DNA from: Micrococcales bacterium
GTDB lineage: Bacteria; Actinomycetota; Actinomycetes; Actinomycetales; Dermatophilaceae
Direction of reading: 5' to 3'
Length of the DNA: 8,637 bases
Assembly (NCBI GenBank): GCA_030537915.1
Contig: JAUNUZ010000080.1
Location: 1-8,637, forward strand
Part shown: positions 1 to 6,645 of the stretch, one piece after another
Layout: each line of letters begins with the position of its first letter
How positions within the stretch are numbered: position 1 is the stretch's first letter
Made by a program: the position numbers and the translations under genes
Notes under the pieces: generated by a model
Database searches by the model: none
Seen by the model: the letters and a program-made list of their open reading frames with translations, nothing else
What the model was told of the DNA's origin: nothing

Positions 1-408
1 GGCGCCGACCTCGGCAGCGCGCCGGGCCTTGGCCGCGCGAGCCATATTTCGGCAGACCGCGAGCAGCTCGCGACCCGTCGCCACTGGACCGAGGCGATGG
101 ATACGGGCGGCGGCCGCGCACTCCAGGGCCTCGCGCGCGACGTACATGTCGACGACATTGTCCGGGGTCATCTCGACGACGAAGAGGCCGCGATTGCGGA
201 CACTGCGCAGCAGGCCCTCCTGGGTGACCCGCTGTAGACCCTCGCGCAGCGGTCCGCGGCTCACGCCGAGGCGGGCGGCGAGGGCGGCCTCGGAGACCTG
301 ACTGCCGGGGGGAAATTCGCCGCTGCCGATCGCCTCGCGGACGCGGCGGGCGATGACGCTCGGCGTCGACTCCTGGACAACCGGCTCGAGCGCGCTCCTG
401 GCCACCAT
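1..408 (-). CDS. GntR/FadR-family transcriptional regulator (FCD type), C-terminus beyond window
   Basis: DNA-binding repressor or activator of the GntR superfamily; 136 N-terminal residues are present and the frame runs off base 1. Residues about 15-80 form the winged helix-turn-helix: the segment IARRVREAIGSGEFPPG, then SEAALAARLGVSRGPLREGLQ (recognition helix about 48-60) and the wing EGLLRSVRNRGLFVV. From about residue 83 (DNVVDMYVAREALE) the start of an FCD ligand-binding domain is visible, which usually binds a metal and a small carboxylic acid. The ATG at 408 was chosen because GGGAGG lies 6 nt upstream. Its promoter region carries a perfect TTGTCGACAA palindrome (468-477) that recurs in front of the dehydrogenase gene at 2602, so it probably regulates itself and the neighbouring catabolic genes. 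The ligand is unknown. The family call is secure, the regulon is inference. Confidence 0.92.
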   Translation of the reverse strand, partial: MVARSALEPVVQESTPSVIARRVREAIGSGEFPPGSQVSEAALAARLGVSRGPLREGLQRVTQEGLLRSVRNRGLFVVEMTPDNVVDMYVAREALECAAAARIHRLGPVATGRELLAVCRNMARAAKARRAAEVGA

Positions 409-467
409 CGTTGCCTCCCACGGGATGCCCGGTCGGTCGGTGTCGTCACGCCCCTTTCGCCGGTATT

Positions 468-477
468 TTGTCGACAA
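468..477. promoter_or_regulatory. Probable GntR operator (site 1)
   Basis: TTGTCGACAA is a perfect 10-bp palindrome 59 bp upstream of the gntR start codon. It fits the GntR-superfamily operator pattern with a central GT..AC. The 11-base string TTGT(C/T)GACAAT recurs at 2562-2572. It begins at the inner edge of a -10-like element on the minus strand, so a bound repressor would cover the transcription start: a layout for autorepression. No binding data exist here; the assignment rests on the repeat, the position and the family. Confidence 0.65.
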
Positions 478-482
478 TCCTA
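477..482 (-). promoter_or_regulatory. Candidate -10 element of the gntR promoter
   Basis: On the minus strand TAGGAT (482 to 477) is a good actinobacterial -10 hexamer and would place transcription start near 470, inside the operator, giving a leader of about 60 nt that includes the GGGAGG ribosome binding site. No convincing -35 was found 16-18 bp upstream. The surrounding CCTAGG(A/T)T string is also present at the -10 of the dehydrogenase promoter (2587-2594). Confidence 0.4.
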
Positions 483-492
483 GGACGGCGGC

Positions 493-857
493 GCCATAGA
501 TCGCGTTGCGCCCGTCGTCCCGCCGCCGAACGGTTGGCGGGCCCATTCCTACCCGAGGGTGACGACATCGCTGTGCCCGAGCAGCAGCATTCCCGGGGAT
601 GGCGCCTCACTCGCAGTCGCCGGCAGGGTGACCGCGAGATTGGGTCGACCCGGCGCGACCTGCGTGAGCGCCACCTGCAGGCCGAGCTCGCGCGCTACGG
701 CTATGAGTTCGTTGGCGTGCGCCTCCTCGTGGCCGGGCGGATTGGTGCCGGGGCAGCGCACGAGTCGCTGGGCGATGGCAATGAGCTCGTCGCGGTCGAC
801 GACCGGCTCGGTCGCGCTTGCCCCGTCGGCGTCGCTCGGGTGCGCGGCGGTGCTCAC
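493..857 (-). pseudogene. M20-family metallopeptidase/deacetylase, N-terminal remnant
   Basis: Remnant of an ArgE/DapE-type M20 hydrolase, a family of about 400 residues that removes acyl groups or splits dipeptides with two zinc ions. The frame opens with GTG at 857, overlapping the aminotransferase stop (GTGA), and reads 102 residues to a TAG at 551-549. RCPGTNPPGHEE (residues 34-45) and LLLGHSDVVTLG (91-102) are typical; H95 is the first metal ligand and D97 the catalytic-site aspartate. After the stop the same frame continues EWARQPFGGG, which matches the family's W..(D)PFGG block, and a shifted frame then gives IYG at 501-493, where intact members have LYGRG..D.KG. Homology then ends in the gntR promoter region. 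So there is a nonsense change (CAG to TAG would do) plus loss of about 270 or more C-terminal residues. A functional 102-residue product is very unlikely. Confidence 0.8.
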
Positions 858-2062
858 GCCGCCGCAAGCAGGTCGACGGCCCGGTGTAGGCGCGCGACAC
901 CCTGCGCGATGCGCTCGGGTGTGGAGGAGGCAAAGCACAGCCGGAGGGCGTGCGGGAAGCGACCCTGCGGGGAGAACGCGTTGCCGGGAATGAAGGCCAC
1001 GCCTTGTGCCAGCGCGACCTCGAAGAGCTCCTGGGTGTCGATGGCGTCCAGGAAAGTCAGCCAGAGGAAGAAGCCACCTGTCGGATCGGTCCAGTGCGCC
1101 CGGCCCGCGAAGTGCTCGGTGAGGGCCTCGTGCATCGCCTGCTTGCGCGCCGCGTACCGGCTGCGCTGGGCCCGCAGGTGCTCGTCGAGGTAACCCTCGC
1201 GCAGGAAGGCGGCGAGGAGGCGTTGTGCCGGCAGGTTGGTACACGTGTCCATTGCCTGCTTGGCGTGGATGAGGAGCTGCCGCAGACTTGGGTCGGCGTC
1301 GACCCAGCCCACCCGAAGGCCCGGAGCGACGGTCTTGCTGAAGGTGCGCACGGAGAAGACGAGCGGATCGCCCGCCGCGAGCTCGTGTAGCGTCGGCAGC
1401 CCGTGGTCGCTGAAGCCCAGCATCCCGTACGGGTCGTCGTCGAGAACGACGCTGCCCCACTCGCGGGCGAGGTCGAGCAGGCGCCGCCGTCGCGCGAGGC
1501 TCATCGTCACGCCGGAGGGGTTCTGGAATGTCGGCACCGTGTAGATCACCTTCGGCCTCCGGCCCGCCTGTTCGACGCCGTCGACGAGGGCGTCGAGCTG
1601 CATGCCGTCCTCGTCGACAGGCACCTCGAGCAGCGCTGCCTCGTAGGACAGGGCGGTCGCGGTGCCGTTCGTGTAGGTGGGGGACTCGACGGCGACGAGG
1701 TCGCCGGGGTCGACGAAGAGCTTGTAGGCCAGATCGAGGCCTTGCATGCCACCGGAGGTGATGACGAGCCGGTCGTCGGAGGTTGCGTCGCTTGTGCCCG
1801 ATAGTTGGGACAACAAGGCCGAGCGGAGCGCGGGGTCGCCGTGCGTTGCCGCGTAGTCGAACGCATCCGGCGCGTCGGCACCGATCGCCTCCTCGCCGAG
1901 CTCGGCGAGGATCTTCGTCGGAATCGCCTCCGGCGCGGGGCTACCCATGGCAAAGCGGACGATGTCGTGCTCCTGCTCCGCCAGCAGCGCGGTGCTGGAG
2001 TCGATGACGGAGCCGACGAGGAAGCCGGTGCGGTGGGCCAGGGGCAGCGCGTGGGGGTTCAT
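854..2062 (-). CDS. PLP-dependent class I/II aminotransferase (LysN/MocR-type fold I)
   Basis: Transfers an amino group between an amino acid and a 2-oxo acid with pyridoxal phosphate, in the cytosol. The 402-residue protein is full length for 2-aminoadipate/aromatic-type aminotransferases. It shows TSGGMQGLD (102-110, cofactor phosphate loop), Y130, NPSG (181-184), DDDPYG (208-213), the Schiff-base lysine K243 in RTFSKTVAPGLRVGW, and R374 in HALRLCF, which normally holds the substrate carboxylate. No catalytic residue is missing. ATG 2062 was preferred to upstream starts because GAAAGG lies a few bases before it and the protein there begins like its relatives. It lies between two broken genes on the same strand and its stop overlaps the GTG of the M20 remnant, so it was once in an operon with them. 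The substrate is unknown. It is not the class III diaminobutyrate aminotransferase of the Doe ectoine pathway. Confidence 0.9.
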   Translation of the reverse strand: MNPHALPLAHRTGFLVGSVIDSSTALLAEQEHDIVRFAMGSPAPEAIPTKILAELGEEAIGADAPDAFDYAATHGDPALRSALLSQLSGTSDATSDDRLVITSGGMQGLDLAYKLFVDPGDLVAVESPTYTNGTATALSYEAALLEVPVDEDGMQLDALVDGVEQAGRRPKVIYTVPTFQNPSGVTMSLARRRRLLDLAREWGSVVLDDDPYGMLGFSDHGLPTLHELAAGDPLVFSVRTFSKTVAPGLRVGWVDADPSLRQLLIHAKQAMDTCTNLPAQRLLAAFLREGYLDEHLRAQRSRYAARKQAMHEALTEHFAGRAHWTDPTGGFFLWLTFLDAIDTQELFEVALAQGVAFIPGNAFSPQGRFPHALRLCFASSTPERIAQGVARLHRAVDLLAAA

Positions 2063-2125
2063 GAGTGCCTTTCGAGTCGATCTCTGTTGCCATGCGGGGT
2101 CGGGGTGCAAGTGCGCTGGAGGCCG

Positions 2126-2536
2126 TCAGGCGATCATGACGAGGTCTTGGGGCTGGTGGGTGAGGCGTTCGACCCCGGCGTCCGAGATGAGAACGGGCTC
2201 GGACAGCTCATAACCCCAGTCCTGCATCCACATCCCCAGGATGACGTGGGAGGCCATGCCGGGCTGGAGAAGGGTCTCCTCGCCGTGGCGCAGGCTCACC
2301 GTGCGCTCACCCCAGTCGGGTCCAAGGCACGGAAGCCGCGCGGGGAGAAGAACTGCGCGTCGGTCTCGGCGGCGATGGTGCACCCGGCCGCATCGCGCAG
2401 CAACCCGACCTCCAGCGCTCGCCGGGTGATCCACTTGAACGCACAGGCACGGATGCCTGGTCGGTACGGGTCATGAGGCGCTCCCGGTGGATAGCAGGGA
2501 CGAACTGGGCTCGATGGGCGCGATCCCGACGCTCAT
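2126..2536 (-). pseudogene. M24-family (creatinase/EutD-DoeA-like) hydrolase, internally deleted and frameshifted
   Basis: Remnant of an aminopeptidase-fold M24 hydrolase, normally about 390 residues. Two blocks survive in different frames. The segment from about 2475 to 2320 is rich in G/C third positions and contains IAAETDAQFFSPRGFRAL, which resembles the EMD..YFS...F.SL part of the EutD/DoeA N-terminal (creatinase_N) domain. From 2320 to the TGA at 2128-2126 another frame reads PDWGERTVSLRHGEETLL, then QPGMASHVILGMW and YELSEPVLIS, the standard C-terminus of EutD/DoeA proteins with the late metal-ligand glutamate region. Some 150-200 residues in between, with most metal ligands, are missing. 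The ATG at 2536 gives only MSVGIAPIEPSSSLLSTGSAS before a TGA, so the start is also damaged or misplaced. C-terminal assignment is firm, N-terminal assignment moderate. The original substrate is unknown; ectoine is one possibility. Confidence 0.75.
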
Positions 2537-2560
2537 GCCGCCCTAGTGCCGCCAAGACAG

Positions 2561-2572
2561 ATTGTTGACAAT
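2561..2572. promoter_or_regulatory. Probable GntR operator (site 2)
   Basis: ATTGTTGACAAT is an inverted repeat with 5-bp arms (ATTGT, ACAAT) around TG. It matches site 1 at 468-477 in all but one of the ten core bases and shares the following T. It overlaps the -35 box TTGACA of the dehydrogenase promoter and lies 25 bp upstream of the first ATG of the divergent M24 remnant, so a single bound dimer could control both directions. Confidence 0.65.
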
Positions 2573-2594
2573 CAGATGATCGCGTTCCTAGGTT
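2565..2594 (+). promoter_or_regulatory. Promoter of the dehydrogenase-amidase operon
   Basis: A consensus -35 TTGACA (2565-2570) and a -10 TAGGTT (2589-2594) are separated by 18 bp. Transcription would start about 7 nt further on, at or next to the A of ATG 2602, so the message is probably leaderless. The operator at 2561-2572 covers the -35 box, which is the layout of steric repression. Confidence 0.65.
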
Positions 2595-2601
2595 GACGCC
2601 C

Positions 2602-3639
2602 ATGACCGCAGATTCCCGCACGCCCGAAGGGCGGGGAGGGTCCCGCCCGACCGGTCCCCGGGTCATCGCTGTCCTCTGTGCCGACGCCCACGATCACGCC
2701 GCGCGACCCGGTCACCTCCAGCCCCTAGAGGGGCTTCTCGACTGGCGGTTCGCGGACGCCGACGGCCTTGCCGAGGCGGTGCGCGAAGCCGATGCCCTCC
2801 TCCTGTGGGACTTCTTCTCCAGCGCCGTCGCCGACGTGTGGGAGCAGGCGCAGCACGTGGAGTGGATCCACGTCGCCGCCGCGGGGGTCGACAAGCTGCT
2901 CTTCGAGGAGCTGGCCGCCTCCGACGTCGTCGTGACCAACGCACGCGGCATCTTCGACCGGCCGATCGCTGAATTCGTCGCGGCCAGCGTTTTCGCCCAC
3001 GCCAAGCGAGTCCACGAGACTCACGACCTGCAGGTGCGCCGTCAGTGGCTACACCGCGAGACGGCGACGCTCGTCGGCAAGAGGGCCCTGATCGTCGGCA
3101 CCGGCGCCATCGGCCGCGAGATCGCCCGGCTGCTGCGCGCGCTCGGCCTGCAGGTGCGCGGCGCCGGTAGCCGGGCGCGCGCCGGGGACCCCGACTTCGG
3201 TGACGTCATCGACAGCGCCCGCCTCGCCGAGCACGTGACGCAACTGCGCGAGGTCGATTACCTCGTCAACGCCGCGCCGCTGACTCAGGCGACTCGCGGG
3301 CTCATCGACGCAGGTGTGCTCGCCGCTCTCAAGCCCGGCGCGCACCTGGTCAACATCGGACGCGGACCGACCGTCGTCGAGGCGGACCTGCTCGCAGCGG
3401 TGCGGGACGGACGGCTCGACGGGGCGAGCCTCGACGTCTTCGAGACCGAGCCTCTGCCGTCGGAGTCTGCGCTGTGGGACGCCCCCGGGGTCGTCGTCAG
3501 CCCACACATGTCCGGGGACGTGGTCGGCTGGCGCGATGCGCTTGCACGGCAGTTCGTCGACAACGCGCAGCGCTGGCTCGCCGGCGAAGAGCTGAGCAAT
3601 ATCGTCGACAAGCGTTTGGGCTATGTGCCGGCCGGGTGA
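2602..3639 (+). CDS. D-isomer-specific 2-hydroxyacid dehydrogenase, NAD(P)-dependent
   Basis: Interconverts a 2-oxo acid and a D-2-hydroxy acid in the cytosol. The 345 residues hold the split catalytic domain (about 20-115 and 300-345) around a Rossmann domain with GTGAIGREIARLL (from 166). The family's catalytic triad is complete: R254 in VNIGRGPTVVEADLL, E283 in LDVFETEPLPSE and H302 in VVSPHMSGD; the R-to-E spacing of 29 is that of phosphoglycerate dehydrogenase. After the second Rossmann strand the protein has AGSRAR instead of an acidic residue, which hints at NADP(H). ATG 2602 was preferred to TTG 2593: no Shine-Dalgarno precedes either, and ATG sits 7 nt after the -10. The amidase starts 31 nt downstream on the same strand, so the two are probably one operon. 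Sequence gives no substrate; glyoxylate/hydroxypyruvate reductase-like activity or reduction of the aminotransferase product are both possible. Confidence 0.92.
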   Translation: MTADSRTPEGRGGSRPTGPRVIAVLCADAHDHAARPGHLQPLEGLLDWRFADADGLAEAVREADALLLWDFFSSAVADVWEQAQHVEWIHVAAAGVDKLLFEELAASDVVVTNARGIFDRPIAEFVAASVFAHAKRVHETHDLQVRRQWLHRETATLVGKRALIVGTGAIGREIARLLRALGLQVRGAGSRARAGDPDFGDVIDSARLAEHVTQLREVDYLVNAAPLTQATRGLIDAGVLAALKPGAHLVNIGRGPTVVEADLLAAVRDGRLDGASLDVFETEPLPSESALWDAPGVVVSPHMSGDVVGWRDALARQFVDNAQRWLAGEELSNIVDKRLGYVPAG

Positions 3640-3670
3640 ACTGAGCTTTAGTGGACCCTCGGGAGGACCG

Positions 3671-5071
3671 ATGAACGAGCTGTCGCTGATGTCGGCGATG
3701 CGTCTGCGGCAGGGCTACGGGGACGGCACGATCGACCCCGTCGAGGCCACCCGGGCGGCGCTCGATACGATCACCGCCCTCGATGACCAGGTCAACGCGT
3801 TCGTCTGCACCGACCCCGATAGTGCACTGGAGGCAGCCGCCGCGTCGCGTGACCGGTGGCGGGCCGGCCAAGCGCTCGGCCCGGCAGACGGCATCCCGAC
3901 CTCGATCAAGGACATCCTGCTGACCCGTGACCGGCCCACCCTTCGCGGCAGCACCCTGGTCGATGCGGCCGGACCGTGGGCCGAGGATGCCCCGGCCGTG
4001 GCCCGGCTGCGCGAGTCGGGCGCGGTCTTCATCGGCAAGAACACGTTGCCGGAGTTCGCGTGGAAGGGCGTCACGGATTCGGCTCGGCACGGGGTCACGG
4101 GCAATCCGTGGGGTGCGCACCTGACGTCCGGCGGCTCGAGCGGCGGTGCTGCCACCGCGGTCGGCCTCGGGATGGGTGCGTGGTCTGTCGGTACCGACGG
4201 CGGCGGCAGCGTCCGCATCCCAGCGGCCTTCACCGGCACCGTGGCCCTGAAGCCAACGTACGGACGCATCCCCATCTACCCGCCGAGCGCCTACGGGACC
4301 CTGTCTCACGCCGGACCGATGACCCGAACCGTCGGTGATGCGGCGCTGCTCATGGATGTCCTCACCCGCTTCGACGCCCGGGACTGGTCGGCGATGCCGA
4401 CCCCGGCCTCGCACCTGACGGGATTGGGGGACGGGGTCGCGGGGCTGCGGATCGCCTACTCACCGACCCTCGGCTACGGCACGAACGACCCGCAGGTGCA
4501 GGGCGCGCTCGATAATGCGGCGGCTGTCTTCGAGCGGCTCGGCGCCCACGTCGAGCAGGTCGACCCCGGGTTTGCCGATCCTGTCGACGCCTTTCACATC
4601 CTGTGGTTCGCGAGTGCCGGGATCGTCGTCAACGGCTACGGTCCGGGCGCGCTGGACGAGGTCGACCCGATGCTCGCCCGTGAGGTCCGCCGGTATGCGC
4701 ACACCGGCGCGGCCGACTACCTCGATGCGACCGCGGTCCGGATGGCGATGGGATCGGTGATGGGGGTTTTCCACCAGACCTACGACCTGCTGCTCACACC
4801 GACGATGCCCATTCCGGCCTTCCCCGCCGGGCAGGACGCTCCCGACGGTTGGCACAGTGACCTGTGGACGTCGTGGACGCCCTACACCTACCCCTTCAAC
4901 ATGACCCAACAGCCGGCCCTGTCCCTGCCGTGCGGGTTCACCGACGACGAGCGACCGATCGGGCTGCAGGTCGTCGGGGCCCGTCACGCCGACCCGCTGG
5001 TGTTGCGGGCCGGGCAGGCGTACGAATCCGCGACTGCCTGGCATACCCGCGTGCCCACCCTGCTGCGCTGA
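3671..5071 (+). CDS. Amidase-signature family hydrolase
   Basis: Hydrolyses a carboxamide or a related C-N bond through the Ser-cisSer-Lys triad. At 466 residues it has normal length. K80 is in GIPTSIKDILL, the cis-serine S156 in TSGGSSGGAAT and the nucleophile S180 in TDGGGSVRIPAAF; the 24-residue distance between the two serines equals that of fatty acid amide hydrolase. The C-terminal part ends with the usual QPALSLPCGF and PIGLQVVG blocks (414-436). ATG 3671 is preceded by GGGAGG at 6-8 nt, unlike the leaderless first gene of the operon. The family also contains GatA, but no gatC or gatB lies nearby and the neighbours are catabolic, so a free-standing amidase is more likely. With the aminotransferase and dehydrogenase it could feed a released amino acid or carboxylate into the same route. 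No signal peptide is seen. Confidence 0.9.
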   Translation: MNELSLMSAMRLRQGYGDGTIDPVEATRAALDTITALDDQVNAFVCTDPDSALEAAAASRDRWRAGQALGPADGIPTSIKDILLTRDRPTLRGSTLVDAAGPWAEDAPAVARLRESGAVFIGKNTLPEFAWKGVTDSARHGVTGNPWGAHLTSGGSSGGAATAVGLGMGAWSVGTDGGGSVRIPAAFTGTVALKPTYGRIPIYPPSAYGTLSHAGPMTRTVGDAALLMDVLTRFDARDWSAMPTPASHLTGLGDGVAGLRIAYSPTLGYGTNDPQVQGALDNAAAVFERLGAHVEQVDPGFADPVDAFHILWFASAGIVVNGYGPGALDEVDPMLAREVRRYAHTGAADYLDATAVRMAMGSVMGVFHQTYDLLLTPTMPIPAFPAGQDAPDGWHSDLWTSWTPYTYPFNMTQQPALSLPCGFTDDERPIGLQVVGARHADPLVLRAGQAYESATAWHTRVPTLLR

Positions 5072-5085
5072 GGAGATTGCCATCT

Positions 5086-5116
5086 CGCGCCACGGCACGA
5101 TCACCCTGGTGGCGCG
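5086..5116 (+). terminator. Candidate stem-loop terminator after the amidase gene
   Basis: CGCGCCAC (5086-5093) and GTGGCGCG (5109-5116) form an 8-bp perfect GC-rich stem with a 15-nt loop, starting 15 bp after the amidase stop. There is no following T-tract, which is common for intrinsic terminators in high-GC actinobacteria but also makes the call weak. The remaining gap to 5199 holds only the promoter element of the next gene and a short coding-like stretch. Confidence 0.35.
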
Positions 5117-5187
5117 CGGCGAGAGGCTGCGCTTCGAGCGGGTCGCAGGCCCGTAGCTGAGGCCGTGGGCGGCCCTGGGTTCCGGGG

Positions 5188-5193
5188 TATCGT
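5188..5193 (+). promoter_or_regulatory. -10 element for a leaderless lipoprotein gene
   Basis: TATCGT fits the TANNNT -10 consensus and ends 6 nt before ATG 5200. There is no Shine-Dalgarno between them, so transcription and translation probably begin at the same base. No clear -35 box is visible. Confidence 0.45.
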
Positions 5194-5199
5194 CGCCCC

Positions 5200-6480
5200 A
5201 TGCCAGGGGTAGCCGGGTCGCGAGGGGTGGCGGTAGGCGCAGCGCTGGCGCTTGCTCTCGGTCTTGGCATCGCGTCGTGCTCGTCCCCGCCACCGGGTGA
5301 CCCGCCGTCCGGCGGACCGGCCCCGGTGACCTCGGCTGGCGGGTCGGGCGGGGCCTCTCCTTCGGAGCGTCCCGCCGCCCACCGCGAAGACACGACGGGC
5401 GAGCAGGCTCGGTCCGCGAACCAGCCCTTCACAATGAGCGAGATAGCGACCTACGACGAGCCTTGGGCTGCAGACTTCCTCGGCGATACGGGGGTGCTTG
5501 CGGTCACCGAGCGCCGGGGCAGGCTATTGCTGCGCTCTAGGGGAGGGGAGCGCACGATCGAGGTGTCGGACCTGCCGGAGGTGGCCTATGGGGGTCAGGG
5601 CGGGCTGGGTGACGTCGTCGCCGGCCACGGTTACGACGGCGTGACGAACCGCCGGATCTACCTGAGCTGGGCCGAAGCTGGGCCGAGCGGCACGGGCGGC
5701 GCGACGTCGGGCGGTGTCGTCGGATCCGCGGACCTGCTCGTCGCCGCCGACGGGGCCTCCGCGCGTCTGGACGGGCTGAGAGTCATCTGGCGGCAAGAGC
5801 CCAAGGTGACCGGACAGGGCCATTACTCCCACCGCATCGCGGTCTCCCCGGACGGGCGATACCTTTTCGTCAGTTCCGGTGAACGTCAGAAGATGGAGCC
5901 CGCGCAGGACCTCGACAACACCCTCGGCACGATCGTTCGGCTCACCCCCGACGGCGCGCCGGCGCCGGGGAACCCCTTCGCGTCGCGGGGCGGGGCGTCG
6001 GCCCAGATCTGGTCCTACGGCCACCGCAACGTGCTGGGCCTGGCCTTCGACGCCGACGGTCGGCTGTGGGCCACCGAGATGGGCCCGCGCGGCGGTGACG
6101 AGCTCAACCTCATCGAGAAGGGTGCCAATTACGGGTGGCCTACGGCATCGAACGGATCGCACTACGACGGCCGCGACATCCCCGACCATCGCGCCGGCGA
6201 CGGGTTCGCCGCGCCGAAGCTCTGGTGGAACCCGAGCATCTCGCCGGGCGGTCTCATGATTTATTCGGGTTCGCTCTTCACCTGGACGGGCGACGCCCTC
6301 GTCCCGGCGCTGTCGGGCAGTGGTCTCCTTCGCCTGCCTCTGGCAGGCACCCGCGCGGAAAAGGCTGACTACTGGGACCTGGGGTTCCGCGTCCGGGAGG
6401 TCGAGCAAGGGCCGGACGGGTCCATCTACCTCCTGCAGGACGGCCCCGACGGTCGGCTGCTGCGACTCACGCCCCGCTGA
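5200..6480 (+). CDS. Lipoprotein PQQ-dependent aldose sugar dehydrogenase (YliI/Asd-like)
   Basis: Extracytoplasmic six-bladed beta-propeller oxidoreductase expected to oxidise aldose sugars with PQQ and calcium. Residues 1-26 are a signal peptide (charged start, AVGAALALALGLG core) ending in the lipobox IASC, so C27 would be lipidated and the protein anchored outside the membrane. A disordered Pro/Gly/Ser linker follows (28-75). In the propeller H208 in GQGHYSHRI aligns with the catalytic histidine of YliI (HFGGR), followed by AQDLDNTLGTIVRLTPDG (235-252), WSYGHRN (271-277), GPRGGDELN (295-303) and YGWP (311-314), all typical of the family. Full length is 426 residues. The ATG lies 6 nt after TATCGT without a Shine-Dalgarno. 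It is a single-gene unit, not obviously tied to the catabolic operon. Whether PQQ is made or taken up by this organism cannot be seen, and some relatives act on other substrates. Confidence 0.88.
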   Translation: MPGVAGSRGVAVGAALALALGLGIASCSSPPPGDPPSGGPAPVTSAGGSGGASPSERPAAHREDTTGEQARSANQPFTMSEIATYDEPWAADFLGDTGVLAVTERRGRLLLRSRGGERTIEVSDLPEVAYGGQGGLGDVVAGHGYDGVTNRRIYLSWAEAGPSGTGGATSGGVVGSADLLVAADGASARLDGLRVIWRQEPKVTGQGHYSHRIAVSPDGRYLFVSSGERQKMEPAQDLDNTLGTIVRLTPDGAPAPGNPFASRGGASAQIWSYGHRNVLGLAFDADGRLWATEMGPRGGDELNLIEKGANYGWPTASNGSHYDGRDIPDHRAGDGFAAPKLWWNPSISPGGLMIYSGSLFTWTGDALVPALSGSGLLRLPLAGTRAEKADYWDLGFRVREVEQGPDGSIYLLQDGPDGRLLRLTPR

Positions 6481-6554
6481 TCGTGAGCGGATAGGCCGAC
6501 GTGGAGGCGCGGTGGCTGGACCAGATCGAAGCGCGCCTTGCTGTCAGCAGGCCG

Positions 6555-6572
6555 GGGCCGGCCGGCCGGCCC
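6555..6572. repeat. 18-bp perfect palindrome of GGCC units
   Basis: GGGCCGGCCGGCCGGCCC reads the same on both strands and contains overlapping GGCCGGCC (FseI-type) sequences. It lies in the 165-bp gap between the sugar dehydrogenase and the RibD-like gene. It could fold as a hairpin and help end the upstream transcript, but there is no T-tract; a chance product of high GC is also possible. Confidence 0.6.
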
Positions 6573-6633
6573 TGAACGCAGCCACCTCCGCAATCGCTGC
6601 GATGTCGGGCGGGAGCTCACGGACGCGTCCGGC

Positions 6634-6639
6634 TACCGT
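6634..6639 (+). promoter_or_regulatory. -10 element for a leaderless RibD-like gene
   Basis: TACCGT ends 6 nt before GTG 6646, the same spacing as at the lipoprotein gene, with no ribosome binding site in between. No convincing -35 was seen. The element was the main reason for choosing GTG 6646 over an upstream ATG at 6538 whose added residues are Arg-rich and not family-like. Confidence 0.4.
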
Positions 6640-6645
6640 GGTCGC

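Noticed and set aside
549..1460. A 303-codon open frame on the minus strand over the aminotransferase
   Set aside because: Most of it is an out-of-frame, Arg/Pro-rich shadow of the aminotransferase; only the part below 857 matches a family (M20).
493..2536. Ectoine degradation operon (Doe/Eut)
   Set aside because: M24 and M20-type hydrolases with an aminotransferase are suggestive, but the aminotransferase is not class III, no DoeC, DoeX or transporter is in view, and both hydrolases are broken.
2307..2666. A 119-codon minus-strand frame crossing the divergent promoter
   Set aside because: It would read through the promoter and operator and has no family-like sequence; the M24 pieces lie in the other two frames.
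3497..4414. A 305-codon minus-strand open frame opposite dehydrogenase and amidase
   Set aside because: Low-complexity antisense shadow, common in high-GC DNA; the plus-strand genes have complete catalytic motifs.
3671..5071. GatA subunit of the tRNA amidotransferase
   Set aside because: Same signature family, but no gatB or gatC nearby and a catabolic operon context.
4460..5293. A 277-codon minus-strand open frame across the amidase end
   Set aside because: Antisense of clear coding sequence with no recognisable motif or ribosome binding site.
5524..6408. A 294-codon minus-strand open frame opposite the sugar dehydrogenase
   Set aside because: Antisense shadow; the plus strand encodes a full propeller enzyme.
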